A stretch of 64,000 bases of DNA, taken from Termitomyces sp. T153. Its lineage: Eukaryota; Basidiomycota; Agaricomycetes; Agaricales; Lyophyllaceae. The translations under genes were made by a program, and so were the position numbers. Numbering within the stretch: position 1 is the first letter of the stretch; every line of letters begins with the position of its first letter. The notes beneath the pieces were generated by a model, which was given only the letters and a program-made list of their open reading frames with translations, did not search any database and was not told the DNA's origin. Positions 23,401-35,086 of this stretch are shown piece by piece. The stretch is from NCBI GenBank assembly GCA_018296165.2, contig JACKQL020000005.1:62001-126000 (forward strand). The letters run 5' to 3'.

Positions 23401-24305
23401 ATCGAGAACAACGACTTGTGTACACCTGTACTACCATTGTTGTCGAAAGTTAGTAATGTAAGAGAGTACCAATCATATGTATCACTCTCGTGAATCTCTA
23501 TGAAATGCACAGCATGGTCATGTGGGGGGCGGAAGGGGAACGCAAGGGGAACTAGACGAACAAATGACGTTCAATTGTGGACATTGGGTACATCGACTCA
23601 AGCCCCAGATGCTGAGGAAGAAATGGCTATTGTAGCACGTACATATGTAAGTCTGGTTCAGTGTTACCCAGCCAACTCAAGAGGAGAACTTACATAGAAT
23701 GTTCAGTCGAGGAACAGCTGGACGTCAACATCACTATTCCCTCATTCCTGCAGGGTGTTCCGAAGATGCGAGATGTTCCGAAGATGTAGGATATTACCAA
23801 TATCTTTGGATTCATGCTCAGATTCAGTTTCTGTCAGTCCGGGTAGTTTTTAACGCTAAACTGATCACTCTGAACAAGGAGCTGCCAAGTTGTCCCCATC
23901 GTTAGCATCTTTGCTTGCGTCTTGATCTCAGCTTTGGCGTAGGCCCTACAGGTCATGACAACACCAGTCACAATTGAGACCTGCATATTACAACAACAGT
24001 CTTTTGACATGATTTCCATGAAACTCGGCCGGAATCAGCGGGATTCAAAACCTGTTTCCCCGCCTGCAGGTGGCGACTTCTCGACACCGCGGCCTGAGGT
24101 AAGAGTGCTTCATTAAGTCCATAACAGGCCATAATCCAAAGTGTTTCCAGCCTTCTCAATTCCGGTATAGACTCGATATTTGGGTTTACGAGATTTGATC
24201 CTTGGCGGACATGACTCCACCCCGACATGCTTATATATACCGCAAGTGGGAACCGAAGCGAGATTCGGTGTTTGTATAAAAGATAGACATAGATCTCTAT
24301 CCGAC
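23401..24305. other. intergenic native DNA
   Basis: Base composition is like the gene regions. A TATATATA motif near 24230 lies about 75 bp before the next ATG and may be its TATA box. No gene was recognised. Confidence 0.4.
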
Positions 24306-25696
24306 ATGGACAACACTACCACGAATACCTTACTGGCAATTGGCCATGACTTACTTCGCTCCTTCGCGGGCACTGTCGTTGAGACATTCTTTCTCGGTAT
24401 GTTGTCACCTCTTCCTGTGTACTCACTCAAAACGTGGTCACTGGTGAATCTGATTAGCGATCTATACCGTTTTTGTGATATTAGCAAGTCGTGTCCTCAT
24501 GTAAGTTATTATTTACCTTCCGAGTGTTCTGCACTGACCACATAATTTTTAGTCGAAAGGCACCGTCAAGGGTATCGATCATAACACTGCTTGCCGTACT
24601 TTTAATGTACATAATGGCGCTGGTTATGTGGGCGTTTGATGTTGCGAACTTCGTCCATCAAGTCCAAATCCCTCTCATGAGTAATCCCGATCAGCATATA
24701 GACAAAAAATATCATATGTCACAGCAGAAGGTATTTAGTTTAATCGCTCCTCTCGATCTCCTCTACTCGTATATGGTAAGTACAGGGAATCCTCTTCGGT
24801 TTGATGGCTCATTTTTGAAGGCATTATTGGGTGATAGCATTGTAGTGTGGCGTGTTTTCGTATTATGGGGACAGTCCAGACGTAGATGGGTTGTCGTTCT
24901 ACCTCTGGCACTCCTTGTAGGCTCTCTTAGTATGGTCAACTTTCCTGGACTTCTGTACAAAGCTTACCGAAAGACACAGTCACGTCGATCCTGCTGACTT
25001 TCTGTGTCGCTCGTCTGGGTACCGCAATTATTAATGGAGGATTCGAAGATCCAGCATTTTGTAAAAATGCCCAAATGGCATCATACGTTACACCAACTGC
25101 TACAACTACTGTTGCTACGATTCTAATAGCATGGAAGTCATGGTAAGCCTCGCTGTCTCTCAGATTACTCTTTAAAATGTACCTCTCAGGGAGCATCGAC
25201 GTGCAATGCCGATTATCAGTACTCCGAATTCTCTCCAGAGCTCCAAGACTACCGGGGTTTTGCTGATGCTTGTCGAGTCGGGAGTCCTGTACTTCCTATT
25301 CTTCGTAAGTGTGATAAGTGTTTTCTTTATACACCTATTGACATCACCCATAGCTGACAATTGTCATCGGAAATACCTCTCCTATCCAGAACAATTCACG
25401 CTTGAGTTTTGCATTTTTTGTGTACACATATTCGACAAGTGTTGTCGTGGTCAGTGCAGCCTTTCACCAAAGTTGCCGCCTGTTCGTTGAGAAAAAGTTC
25501 TCAGGGTTTGTATCCAACACTGGTTATATTTCTTTCCCATTACCAATTTTCGACGCATCATGGCTCTCTCAGGAGGAACGTCCAAACAAGAAAAGCTACC
25601 CATACCACATCGGGGAATCATGAACTCACTACGTACAGAGTCACGTCGGCGAACTATCACGATGTGGAAGGGTTCAAAGGTGTCTCGGTTGTGTGA
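24306..25696 (+). CDS. multi-span integral membrane protein of an Agaricomycete-specific family
   Basis: Exons read MDNTTTNTLLAIGHDLL, then FFLAIYTVFVILASRVLIRK after an intron, then spans such as IITLLAVLLMYIMALVMWAF, LLGDSIVVWRVFVLWGQSRR, RWVVVLPLALLVGSLS, TPTATTTVATILIAWKSW, EHRRAMPIIS, TTGVLLMLVESGVLYFLFF and a last span YPTLVIFLSHYQF, ending at 25696. The order (YT-F spans, GD-IVVWR-W-LWG-RR, ATILIAWKSWEHRR, VL-LLVESGVLYFLF) matches a very common Agaricomycete membrane-protein family of seven-helix type with unknown function. Between about 24,930 and 24,985 the frame changes (from the SLSMVNF reading to LPKDTVTSILL) and no normal intron explains it, so there may be a small frameshift or a non-standard splice. 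Confidence 0.6.
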
Positions 25697-26160
25697 CATT
25701 GAAGTTAATTTAATGAATTCTTGTGATTTTCAAGCGTTGTCAAGATCTGGCGAAGATTTGCTTAATTTTGAACTCTGGAATCCTCTATAACGGAAATCAT
25801 TAAACCGACTTCGATGTCACACGATCCAAACGTTGTCAAGATTTGATTATCCAAAAACCCATATTACTTTTAACCCTGAAAGCCTCTGAATGATTCAATA
25901 CTTAAATGAACAATTTCGACTGTGTAAGGCCATTCTGAGTGTAAATTTCGGAGAATAGGCGTCAGATGCATAACGTGGCTCAATCCTTGGATATAATAAT
26001 TATGGATGCGTAACGTATCCGTGGATTGGGTCGATTCGGATTTAGATACATTCGGAAAGGTCCATCAACAAAAGTGTTCTGCAATTCTCAATAACTCTTC
26101 TCGATCGACATGGTACCAAAGGATTTCGTCGAGCATAGCACTGAAGCCTATCGTATCCAA
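25697..26160. other. intergenic spacer, no gene seen
   Basis: Between the membrane protein stop and the decayed AAA-ATPase-like gene. It has a short imperfect repeat of GGATGCGTAACGT / AGATGCATAACGT near 25968-26010 and nothing else that I can support. Confidence 0.35.
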
Positions 26161-27290
26161 ATGTGGGTAGGTGAAATGCAATGCCCATACTTGCGAGAAT
26201 CCCTAACCTGAATCAAACCACCAACGTTTAATCATCTTGTCGGAGATTGAGTGGGTAATGTTCCACGGATTGGATATTGTTGTGTCTCCACCCGTCACAT
26301 AGCCATCAACACACAACTCCATGTTTCTCATCAGAGAGGACCTATCTTTGAGTTGATTGCCCGCAGCAAGCTAAAGTTCTGGCGAGATATCGAGCCTCCC
26401 CAGGCCTGCACAAAGCTGTTTGACTTCATTCTTTGTGAATCCAAACGAGTCACGATATGCAGCTGATCTCGTGAGCATGGTGATGGATCTCGCGTTGTTG
26501 AAACCTGAAAATATGCCGCTTTTAACAATAGAGAATACACCCACACAAAGTGCCTGCATGAGATGTGGGTTGTCCTACAATCCGGGGGAAGATAGGCTAT
26601 TGAGCGATAGACAAAATGAGGACCAGTGGGTCATTTAGCTTTAAAAGCATGGTGTAGAACGTCGTCATGATGCGTTCGGCCTCATCTATGAAACCTGTCT
26701 CGGAGGCATGTTGCTAAGGATGATCGTATTCATCGATAAGGACGATGAACGCCTCCTTGGTAGACTTCCGGACGCGCCCTATCATTTCTAGTATGCTGTC
26801 TTTGAGGTTACTATTGGATCGCTTTTCCCACAGCTCTTCAATTTGGGGTATTACGTCTGCACCGCACATTTCTGCTGAGCGTAGCACTGCTTGGAAGAAT
26901 CTGTGGTAAAGCTCATTCTTGAAATCTGGGCCCTTGTCAGATTCGAAAGCCTCCAGATCCAGCAGAAGGACAGGGTATTTGCCCATGTCCTTCATACATT
27001 CCCCACAGGCAGCAATGTTCATTTCCTCAAAACATCTGTCGTGGCAGTCTGCCTCGACGGGGTCATCGATGATCTCAAAGCAGTATCCAAGTTGGAATCA
27101 AATTATTCGTGAACCATGATCATCAGTGAGAACGGCTCAGGTTCATGGATATGCCGAATCGACGAGGCCTGAGGACAACGTTGACCCTCTGGCGGCTTTG
27201 ATGATGGAATTCGTGGATGAACCATGACTTGTCAATGAGCTTCGATTCTTGAACCTCCTCGGCAAAGACACTCCACAAATAAGGTTAGGC
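26161..27290 (-). pseudogene. decayed AAA-ATPase-like gene (PF09820 type)
   Basis: Minus-strand reading from about 27290 gives SVFAEEVQESKLIDKSWFIH, then VNVVLRPRRFGISMNLS, which lines up with the nucleotide-binding motif L-RPRRFGKS of the AAA-ATPase-like family; the Walker A Lys is Ile here. After a stop and an intron-like gap come GKYPVLLLDLEAFES and FIVLIDEYDHP (Walker B), followed by an in-frame TAG at 26713-26715 and then TGFIDEAERIMTTFYTMLLK, FSIVKSGIFSGFNNARSIT, FGFTKNEVKQL and CVDGYVTGGDTTISNPWNIT. These blocks are in the family order. Bacterial members usually carry a C-terminal PD-(D/E)XK nuclease-like domain; Agaricomycetes have expanded the family. The lost Lys and internal stops indicate an inactive copy. 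Confidence 0.65.
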
Positions 27291-27550
27291 TCCGGGGATG
27301 CGACAGGCGCTATGGCTGTCTTGAAGCCAAAAGATGGGGCAGATGTAGCGGCTCGGGTTTCCCCACTACAGAGTTTAAACGACCGGCAGTTGCCAGAGCT
27401 TCGTCACCTCTGAGAGCAACCGGGTCACAAGAGTTGTAACGTGGTTTGTTCTGATGGGACAGGTAGTCCAACTGGTTTGTCATGTGCAATTCTGGCGTGT
27501 TCCATTTTAGGCAGAACCATTACAGCAGAGGCTTTAAATTTGTAGGTACA
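27291..27550. other. short native spacer before the transposon nest
   Basis: CpG content is normal here and drops at 27556, where the ancient LTR begins. No feature recognised. Confidence 0.35.
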
Positions 27551-27613
27551 GTAGGTGTCAGGTTCCACTGACCACAGGGGCTTAGCTTAACTGGGCAAGT
27601 CCTTACTAGGCAG

Positions 27614-28704
27614 ACATGACATCCTGCAATGATAAGACCCAATTGTTGCTGAGCACCATTTTTGGCATTTCTGATTGGACAGCATCTGACTATATTGCAC
27701 ATGACCATAAACAAGTCATGACACTTACCACATGAGGTCCCCCAAGGCCTGGAACAATGTAGCCTTTGCACAAGATTTTAGTGACCACAAGATATGGATC
27801 ACAAGCCTCATCATGTGGAGTCTGGCCCTTGGGTCTAGAACAATAAGGATGAGACTTTCTTTAGCAACAATTGCTAGCAACATTACCTGGCAACAATAAG
27901 ACCTCTTTTCAAAAACAGATATATGGAAAGCCATGTGATTTCTTACTTACCATTTTTCTTGTCTGGCTCACAAGCATACTTGGACAGCATCTACATTTCA
28001 GGTAGTGATGTCAGGAATGCTCTTTTCTTGTGATTGACAATTTTTATGCATTATATTGACATTGCATACATATACTTGATTACCATATTTTCATAAACAC
28101 TTTGGCAGGCACCATTGCTGGCAATGACTAATATTTCCTTTCTAAATACTATAATTATGAACAGTATAAATACTGTCTGTACATAGAGACAAAGAAAAAA
28201 CCAACAGAGTATTGTTTCCCTCATTAGCTCTCAGCTTACCAGCTTCAGATTACTTATTGCTCTCTCTCTTCATTGCCAACAACTTAGCAACAACTCTTGA
28301 TGACCTCATACTTGATCTAGCATGGGTGCCAACTATGGGTGCCCTTAGTGTTATTACAACTTAGCAATGCTAGCAACTATGGCTAGTGACTAGTTTGCAT
28401 TCATCCACCAGTTCACCTTAACTTTCCTCATTACTTGCTCCCCTCTCCATTTCTATTGCTTAGTTCTCCCTTTCTTAGCAATGCTTTTGCCTCTGTTCCT
28501 CTCTCTTTCTACTATCCAGCAACTTCTTGTTACTGTCTAGCAAGTTAGGCTAGTAATAGCAACACTCTTCACTTAACTCCTCATTCCCTTTACATCCATT
28601 AGCTTCTTGGATGGTTACTGACTCACCCCTATTAACTTCCTATTGCCAGCTACCCTATCTAGTTGCTAGTGTTTAGGTCTTGCTTTTGGTTTCCTGCATG
28701 GCAG
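27614..28704. mobile_element. unidentified 1.1-kb insertion flanked by 8-bp direct repeats
   Basis: The block interrupts the ancient LTR and is flanked by CTAGGCAG at 27606-27613 and 28705-28712, a candidate 8-bp target-site duplication. It has no coding region. A promoter-like AGTATAAATACTGTCTGTAC lies near 28163. The ends show no obvious terminal inverted repeat, so I cannot tell an LTR-type from a DNA-transposon origin; an 8-bp duplication would favour a hAT-like element. Confidence 0.4.
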
Positions 28705-29057
28705 CTAGGCAGCATAGGAGCACATCAGCACTTATAACCTTGTGTTCTGGAGAGGTCTGGTCTTTAGATACTTGTGAAGGAAGGCTGGGGAAGCAGCCTG
28801 AGCAAGTCTGGAGTGGTCCAGGGAAGTCTAAGACTATGTATGAGAAGGGTTGGGCTTGGAGATGCATTGGATACAAGTCCAGAGGCAAGTATTGAGTGTG
28901 TAGGGCAAGTGGAGGTCATGCAAGTGATGAGAGCAGGACCAGAGATTGATGAGGGATCAATTAGTGTTGATGGGCTCTAGGGCCAAGCATAGGGCAAGGT
29001 CTAGAGTTAGTTATAAATGTACAAGCCATAAACATATAAATGGAGATTGTAACAGAG

Positions 29058-30404
29058 TTAGAGTTGAAAGGAATTCAGGCACATGTGAAAGGAAACAGAG
29101 CAGACAAGGCAAGATGGAGTTGAGGTTCCCCCTATGTGTAAGCAGTGACCAGAAATAGCCTCATATCTGTGCTTGACTAGGATCTGGTTCACTCTAGCCA
29201 AGAACTTCCTGCGAGTCAGGAGAATGAATGCACCTGTATGAGATAGATACACTGCTATGTGATCATTGGTGTTGTAAGGATTGGTGTTAATCCTCTTGTG
29301 ATGTTCCAATGCCTTGATTGGGTCAATAAATGATTGACAGGTAATGATGATGTCTTCTCCTCTTGTCCCACTCATTTTTGTGTTGGGCAAATGCAGTATC
29401 CTTGACCCTCTGAGTGAACTTGGCAGTTGTAAATGGGACCATGTAGGAGATAAGCTTTTGTTGAAGGCCTTTTCTTTGGATAGCAGAAACTCTCCTAGTT
29501 GGATCTGAGCCCAGAAACATATAGTAGCAGTGAAGTCAATGGCCATGTCAAGCAGAGACTCCAGATCAAGGGATAGTTGGAGACTTCTGATCATATCTAA
29601 GGTTGCCAGAGCTCAATCTAGGTGTCTGGAAGAATCAGGATGTTGATTTTCCATGCCTCAGATGACATAGTCAAGTTGAGCCCCTCTATAGTAAGGCAGT
29701 CTAAGTTGAATGTGCCAGGCTCTGATGCCACTGCATTTGGAGGCCATGGTTTTCCCAGCCAGTCTTCCTGCAAAAAAACTTGCAAATTTGCAGAGAAGTG
29801 TCTCAGAGGCAGGTAGAACCATCTCCTGGAGAATCTTGTTATCTGAGCAGAATGAGAGATACTGCCTGATTGCTGAAGAATGTTTTCCTGCTATCAAGGC
29901 CTTCCATGTGTTGCTTATAACTCCATTCACATGAGCACTATGATATGTGAAGTTTGGCTCAGTATAAGGTTTGTAGCACACTCTTTTTGATTGTTGACAA
30001 TTATCTGTTCTGCACATTTGATGGGACAGAAGATTTGTGTGAGATTGAGTAGCATATGTAAAACAAGCATCATTGGCAGTACTGCCCATGTGGATTTGCT
30101 TCTCAAAGCCCATATGAGGTCTCTGGAGGAATTGACCAATGTGGTGGTCTGCCAGTACTGCAATCATTCTTGTTTCTACCATATCACACCTCTCTGTAGA
30201 CAGAGAGCATTTAATAGGTTTTACCTGTGAGACAGGCATCAATCTCTGGGGGATATTTCCATTGTTGTTTATGGAGGATAGGAAATCAGTGAGATAATGA
30301 TTTGTGAGAGTAGCTATGATTCCTTCCATGATGGCTGGTGGAGGTTCCAATTGCCTTGAGGTGCTCCTATTAGCATGTTGTCTTATGTATACTGCAACAC
30401 TCAA
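29058..30404 (-). pseudogene. tyrosine recombinase remnant of the DIRS-like element
   Basis: The N-terminal core-binding part reads SAIRQYLSFCSDNKILQEM, LLCKFASFFAGRLAGKT and SGIRAWHIQLRLPYYRGAQL. The C-terminal catalytic part reads TRRKFLARVNQILVKH and ISGHCLHIGGTS. The conserved catalytic box is normally GHCFRIGGTT with an H-x-x-R pair; here the Arg is His, a change explained by decay of a CG dinucleotide. The frame breaks at least once between the two parts (around 29590-29660). Confidence 0.7.
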
Positions 30405-30692
30405 GTGGCTGACTATCTCATTAGAGAGGTCACAATAGACTCAATCGATCAAGGGTCAGGAATTTATTCAGAACAATCAATGTCTACTTGTTCCATCCAG
30501 TGTGGTTGGTGCAGCATGCAGAGGAATTCAAGCTACAGTGCACATAGAAAAGTTTCAGTGCAAAAGGTAATGCATGCAAGATCTGAAGAAAGAGGTAATC
30601 TCCATTATATGTGAATGAGAAAGGTAGTACATGTGATGAAGCAAAGACAGGAGATGTCTGTTGCCAGCAATGGTCAAGAAATAACTGATGTA

Positions 30693-32054
30693 TCAATTGG
30701 GTGGTAATTGGTCATGTCTCATGCTATGGTCTACAAAATCTTTAAGGTAAGGAGGGATTGCAGGAGGAAATGAATACAGATGTTGCCTTGATGGAAACTG
30801 ACCCCTTGAGGGTCCATCCACCAGATTCTCAGTAGTAGATATCCAGGTAACTGTGATCCAAATCAAATGTTGCTGAAAGTTGGACAAGATGTTTTGCGAG
30901 ATGGGATTTGAAGTGGAATTGCAAGAGCACCCTGCAGTGAGAGCTCCTATGCAGCCAGCATTGTCAGAACATAGAATTATGTGGCAGTCCTTATACTTGG
31001 CTAAGACCAGTGTATGAACTGCCAAGTCAATTGCTGCCATCTCAGCCCAACCAATATCTCTGAGCCTCCATGCTAGCCATTAGTTGTTGTGTACAAATCT
31101 GATGCCCCATAAAGTAGAAGCATCAACATGCACTACAATGTCTAATTATTCTGGTGGGCAAATGATGTGGAGAGTGCATGTACTACCCAGAATACCTCTC
31201 CACCACATGATCTTATTATGTACTGCACAAGGAATGTGATGTTATACCCACAGACTGCTGTCCTTTGAAAAGGAGGCTCTGAATTGGAAAAGGGCTGGCA
31301 GGTGCAAGCATCCTTCTGGAACAATGAGAGTGATGTGATTGAGAGTGCCAATCAAGGACTCAGTAGTCATGAGATTAATCTTGGCAGATTTGTACCATGA
31401 TTTCAGCTTCATGAGGTATTTTTCCTTCTTGGAATTGGGAAGTCTCATAGTCTTCAATGAAAGAGACTACTCAAAACTGATGTAATTGAACCAGTTCAAA
31501 AATGGTTTGAATTTTTCTCTAGCCCAAGGCCAACCCAGATCCTCTGCAATCAACCAGATGAGGGCTGCATCATATTTGTAGTGCAAAGTGCCATCCTCCT
31601 CTTGGTGTAGATATTGGAAGAAAATAAAATTGTCTACCCACTTGAGTACAGCTTCAACACCCTGCATCCTATATATGTGCACTATGGCATCTGCCACTGA
31701 ACCAGAAATGCCTGGAGCTGGAGAGATTCCAAAGTTGAGGTGACCATCCAATACTACTTTGCCTACTATGGACAGAGCTGTGAACAGACAATGTTTAGGG
31801 TTGGTTGGTATGTTGCAAAAAGCAGAATCTACATCAAAGACTGCTATCTGCATCCCTGGTGGTGCATCTGCTACTAGGAGCCAACAGGAGTAGAAGGTCC
31901 CCCAGTCACATTGAAAGTGTTTCATATCAATGTATGAATTGACTGAGGGTATTGAAGGATTGTCATGGGGATGTGAGTGGTCTACTGTGATACACAGCTT
32001 CCCAGGAGTATGCTCTATGACATTCAAGGGGGCAGTACAATAGTATCCAAACAT
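30693..32054 (-). pseudogene. reverse transcriptase / RNase H remnant of the DIRS-like element
   Basis: Reverse transcriptase motifs: MQIAVFDVDSAFCNIP (motif A, with Asp), GSVADAIVHIYR, and WVDNFIFFQ, which corresponds to the YVDD active site with the second Asp replaced by Asn. Then FNYISFE, a stop, and TTESLIGTLNHITLIVPEG and HLPALFQFRASFS. RNase H-like sequence follows: EMAAIDLAVHTLV, CSDNAGCIGALTAG, TWISTTENLVDGPSRGQFPS. Several stops and frame changes (for example at 31467 and near 31240) separate the blocks. Confidence 0.75.
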
Positions 32055-32215
32055 CCCTTTGATTAGATGAGAGGGGTATCTTTCTGAGACTCAGCCAAGT
32101 GACCATTCTTGCATGTATTTAGTAATGACAAAATCATGATGTTCACTTGTGCAATAATAATTTGCTGGAGAGTATGTACATGATAGAGAAAATCCCTCTA
32201 AATCTGTCTGGAGTA

Positions 32216-33363
32216 TTAGGGCTTGTAAGGAAAGGTATCACAGAATTGATCTAAAGAAAAACCATATTGTAAACCATGTATCACTGATGAGAAACAATCC
32301 AAGGCTCCAGCATCTTTGAGGAGTGATGCCCACCACCAGAACTTGAGGGGTGTTGTAATGGAAAAGAAGTGTTCAAGCAGCACACTCTTGTGCAGAGTGG
32401 CTAGCATCTCTACACAGAGAGCAGGCATGCCAATGGGAGCAATCTGAGATATGACATGCATGTGGACCATGGAATCTGTAGTATAAGGAGATGCCCTCAC
32501 TGTTGACAAGCCAGTTATTAACTCAGCAGAGCAGATGACCCTTGCAACTGCAGAAACTAAAATGGCAGTTGTCTCCTCTGCAGACCATGCAACAGATTTG
32601 ACAACTAGTTCCATCTCGCTTCCTAGTGTCTGACAAGTAAGGCATCTTGCATGTTCCTTTCTGCAATGATGAGCATCTGGACAAGGAGGCTGAGGAGGGC
32701 TGAGATGAGGTCATTTTGGTGGAGGGCCCAAAGGACCCATGACTGGAAGACAAAGAGGTGGTTGCAGAAGTTAAAACTGCAAATCCAAAGAGGCAGGTGG
32801 CTGATTGTCCCATGCACTCACAAATGAAATCTGATTGAAACAGGCAAAACTTGTTGAAAACCTTTTCATGCCAGTCTTGAACTCATAGCTTGCCTTGCCA
32901 TTAAAGGTAGGTGTGATGTATGTACATGTCATAAGCTAAATAGGCACAGAAGTTCTCACAGAAATCATGGCATTGATGGATGTGGTAGTAGTGGGCATGA
33001 AAGGCATCCACTACCTGGCCCACCTGGTCCTCCAATGTGACCCTCCAATCCTGCCTTGAGGCAGTAGCAAATGACTGAGATGAGAGTCATAGAGGCTTGG
33101 ATAGATTCCAGAGGGTTCATGTCCTTCTCCTTGCTCAGATCAAACTTTGCACCAGACAGTTGAAGTTTGCTGGAGGATGTGAGGGACAAGGATGTGTTCC
33201 TATGACAATTTGGGGCCAACATTGCCTTGTGACATGCATCATTGGTGAGAAGGTCCAAGGGAACATACACAGTCCATCCTGCATTAAACACCTGTTGTAT
33301 CCAATCATCAGGCAATGCGCAGGGGCTGCTTTGACATGGGTCCTCTTTTTGCTGATTACACAA
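32216..33363 (-). pseudogene. gag-like region of the DIRS-like element
   Basis: Three broken frames upstream of the reverse transcriptase. They include SIQASMTLISVICYCLKAG and a Cys/His-containing stretch (SCQICCMVCRGDNCHF) in the place where related elements have a zinc-finger-like motif. Assignment rests mainly on position in the element. Confidence 0.4.
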
Positions 33364-35086
33364 CCCTGAGTAGTGATGAATTCACAGCTCATGCCCATCT
33401 CAACAGAGTGTACTTAGATTTGTAACTACAAGTATTCCCTTGCATACAGAAAACTTACATCTCCTCTGTCTCACTCTGAATGCATTGAAAGGACAAAATA
33501 TAAGTCCACTGAATAGAGGCACAGGATGAGAGCAGAACACATTTTGGACTGAGGAACATGGTCACATGTCCTCATACTTCTTGGAACTGAACCCTTACAT
33601 CTAGTGCACACATCTCTCCTTAGAGATACACTCATACATTCATTATGCATACAGTATTCTGGACTTCTACTTTCAAATGCTCTTGTAACTCACCTAGACT
33701 TGTTCTTTCTCTCAGTATGTTCTCATGTCTAGTTCAACACTTCCAATTGACTCAGCTCACTTGCATCCCCAAACATGCTTTCAGTGGAGCTCACCTCTAG
33801 TCTCCTCACTCAGATCCACATTCCTCCAACCTGCTGAGGAAGACCTCACTGAAGAAGGCAAGGATGTTGACTATGGTAACAACTTGGATGCTGATCCCCT
33901 GGATTCTCCTGGGGAAAACAAAGGAATATCACTGGCCACTTTGCTTGACTTTGCAAGCCTCCCCCAACCAACATCAATCAAAACCACAAACACAGCTATT
34001 CTGGCCCATAACCCACTCACTTCCAACATTGTCACTTCCTCTATGGCACCTAGGCCTGCAGCCCTTACCCCTGTTATGGAACATGTCAGAACAATTCCTT
34101 TCAGCCTTGTGCATAAACCCCCCCAACTCTGTATCACCCTGCACAATCATTGAGCTAACCACTTCTCTCCCATGCCACAGCCCCCCAAGAGCCCATGCTA
34201 CACAGTGCCTCTTCCTCACCAATGCAGCCAGCACAGGCTGCACAACATCAGGCAGACAAGCACCCTATCTGTTCCCCTTCTGGGCAGTTCTCAACTCAGG
34301 ACATGGACCAATTTCTTCACCATACTCATCTTGAAGGTCTTTCACCACTCCTGTCTCCTGTCCAATTCTCCATGCCTAGTGCCCAACACCCCCCCCCTGA
34401 TTCTATAAACATCTGCCAAGCTGCCCTGCACAGTCTGTTATAAACCTTTGGTGCTGGAATAGCTCAGCATCTTCCTCAGGCTCATGCACTAGCACTGCTT
34501 CTTACTACTGGACCTGCACTCCTCCAGGGTAGTTCCACACTAGGACTTATAGCTCCTGAAGCTCTACAGAGCACAGTCCTCCCTCCCATGCCATCCATAT
34601 GCCATCCATAGCCCTTTTTCTGGCCAATTCTGGTCATCTCAGGTGTAAATACCCACTTTCATGTCTTACATGACACTTACATACTTACATCCTTGGCAGC
34701 TCCAGCCTTACTTCCATCTCCACTGCCTGCTAGTCAAGGGCTTACATCAGATTCTGTTCAAATTCCCCTTTCTTATGCTGCCTTTGCACTGCTGCCTTCC
34801 TTCACATTGAATCTTCCCAACCCTGGCAGTTCATGCTCCTTTCTAAGTGCTCCTTCCAAGGAGTCTGCCTTGCTCAACCCAAGACAAGACAGAGACAAGA
34901 ACAAAATAGATTGAACAAGATGCAAGACTAGAAACAGAAATAGAAGCAGAGGCAAGACCAGAAAACATAACAAATACAGATGTAAGTAGGTAATATCAAG
35001 ACTACCATAGCAGATATTACTCTACAACTTATATACTAACTACTGGAACTCCTCCAAGAACTGTGGGTCTGGCAGTGGGGCTTGTC

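Larger units (their letters stand above)
29126..34890 (-). mobile_element. decayed DIRS-like tyrosine-recombinase retrotransposon
   Basis: On the minus strand, from right to left, lie a gag-like region (33363-32216), a reverse transcriptase (32054-31240), an RNase H (31060-30690) and a tyrosine recombinase (30260-29060). This order and the sequences are those of the DIRS-like elements abundant in Agaricomycetes, which integrate with a tyrosine recombinase instead of a DDE integrase. The 5.8-kb block replaces a point in the ancient LTR with no clear target-site duplication, as expected for this class. CG dinucleotides are almost absent and frames are broken by stops, so the copy is old and inactive. 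The right 1.5 kb (33,400-34,890) has no assigned coding role; a plus-strand frame at 33725-34153 has no family resemblance. Confidence 0.8.

Noticed and set aside
23968..24110. tRNA-Ser-like segment on the minus strand (GGTTTTGAATCCCGC near 24035)
   Set aside because: A B-box-like word is present, but I could not form an acceptor stem or a matching A box; treated as chance.
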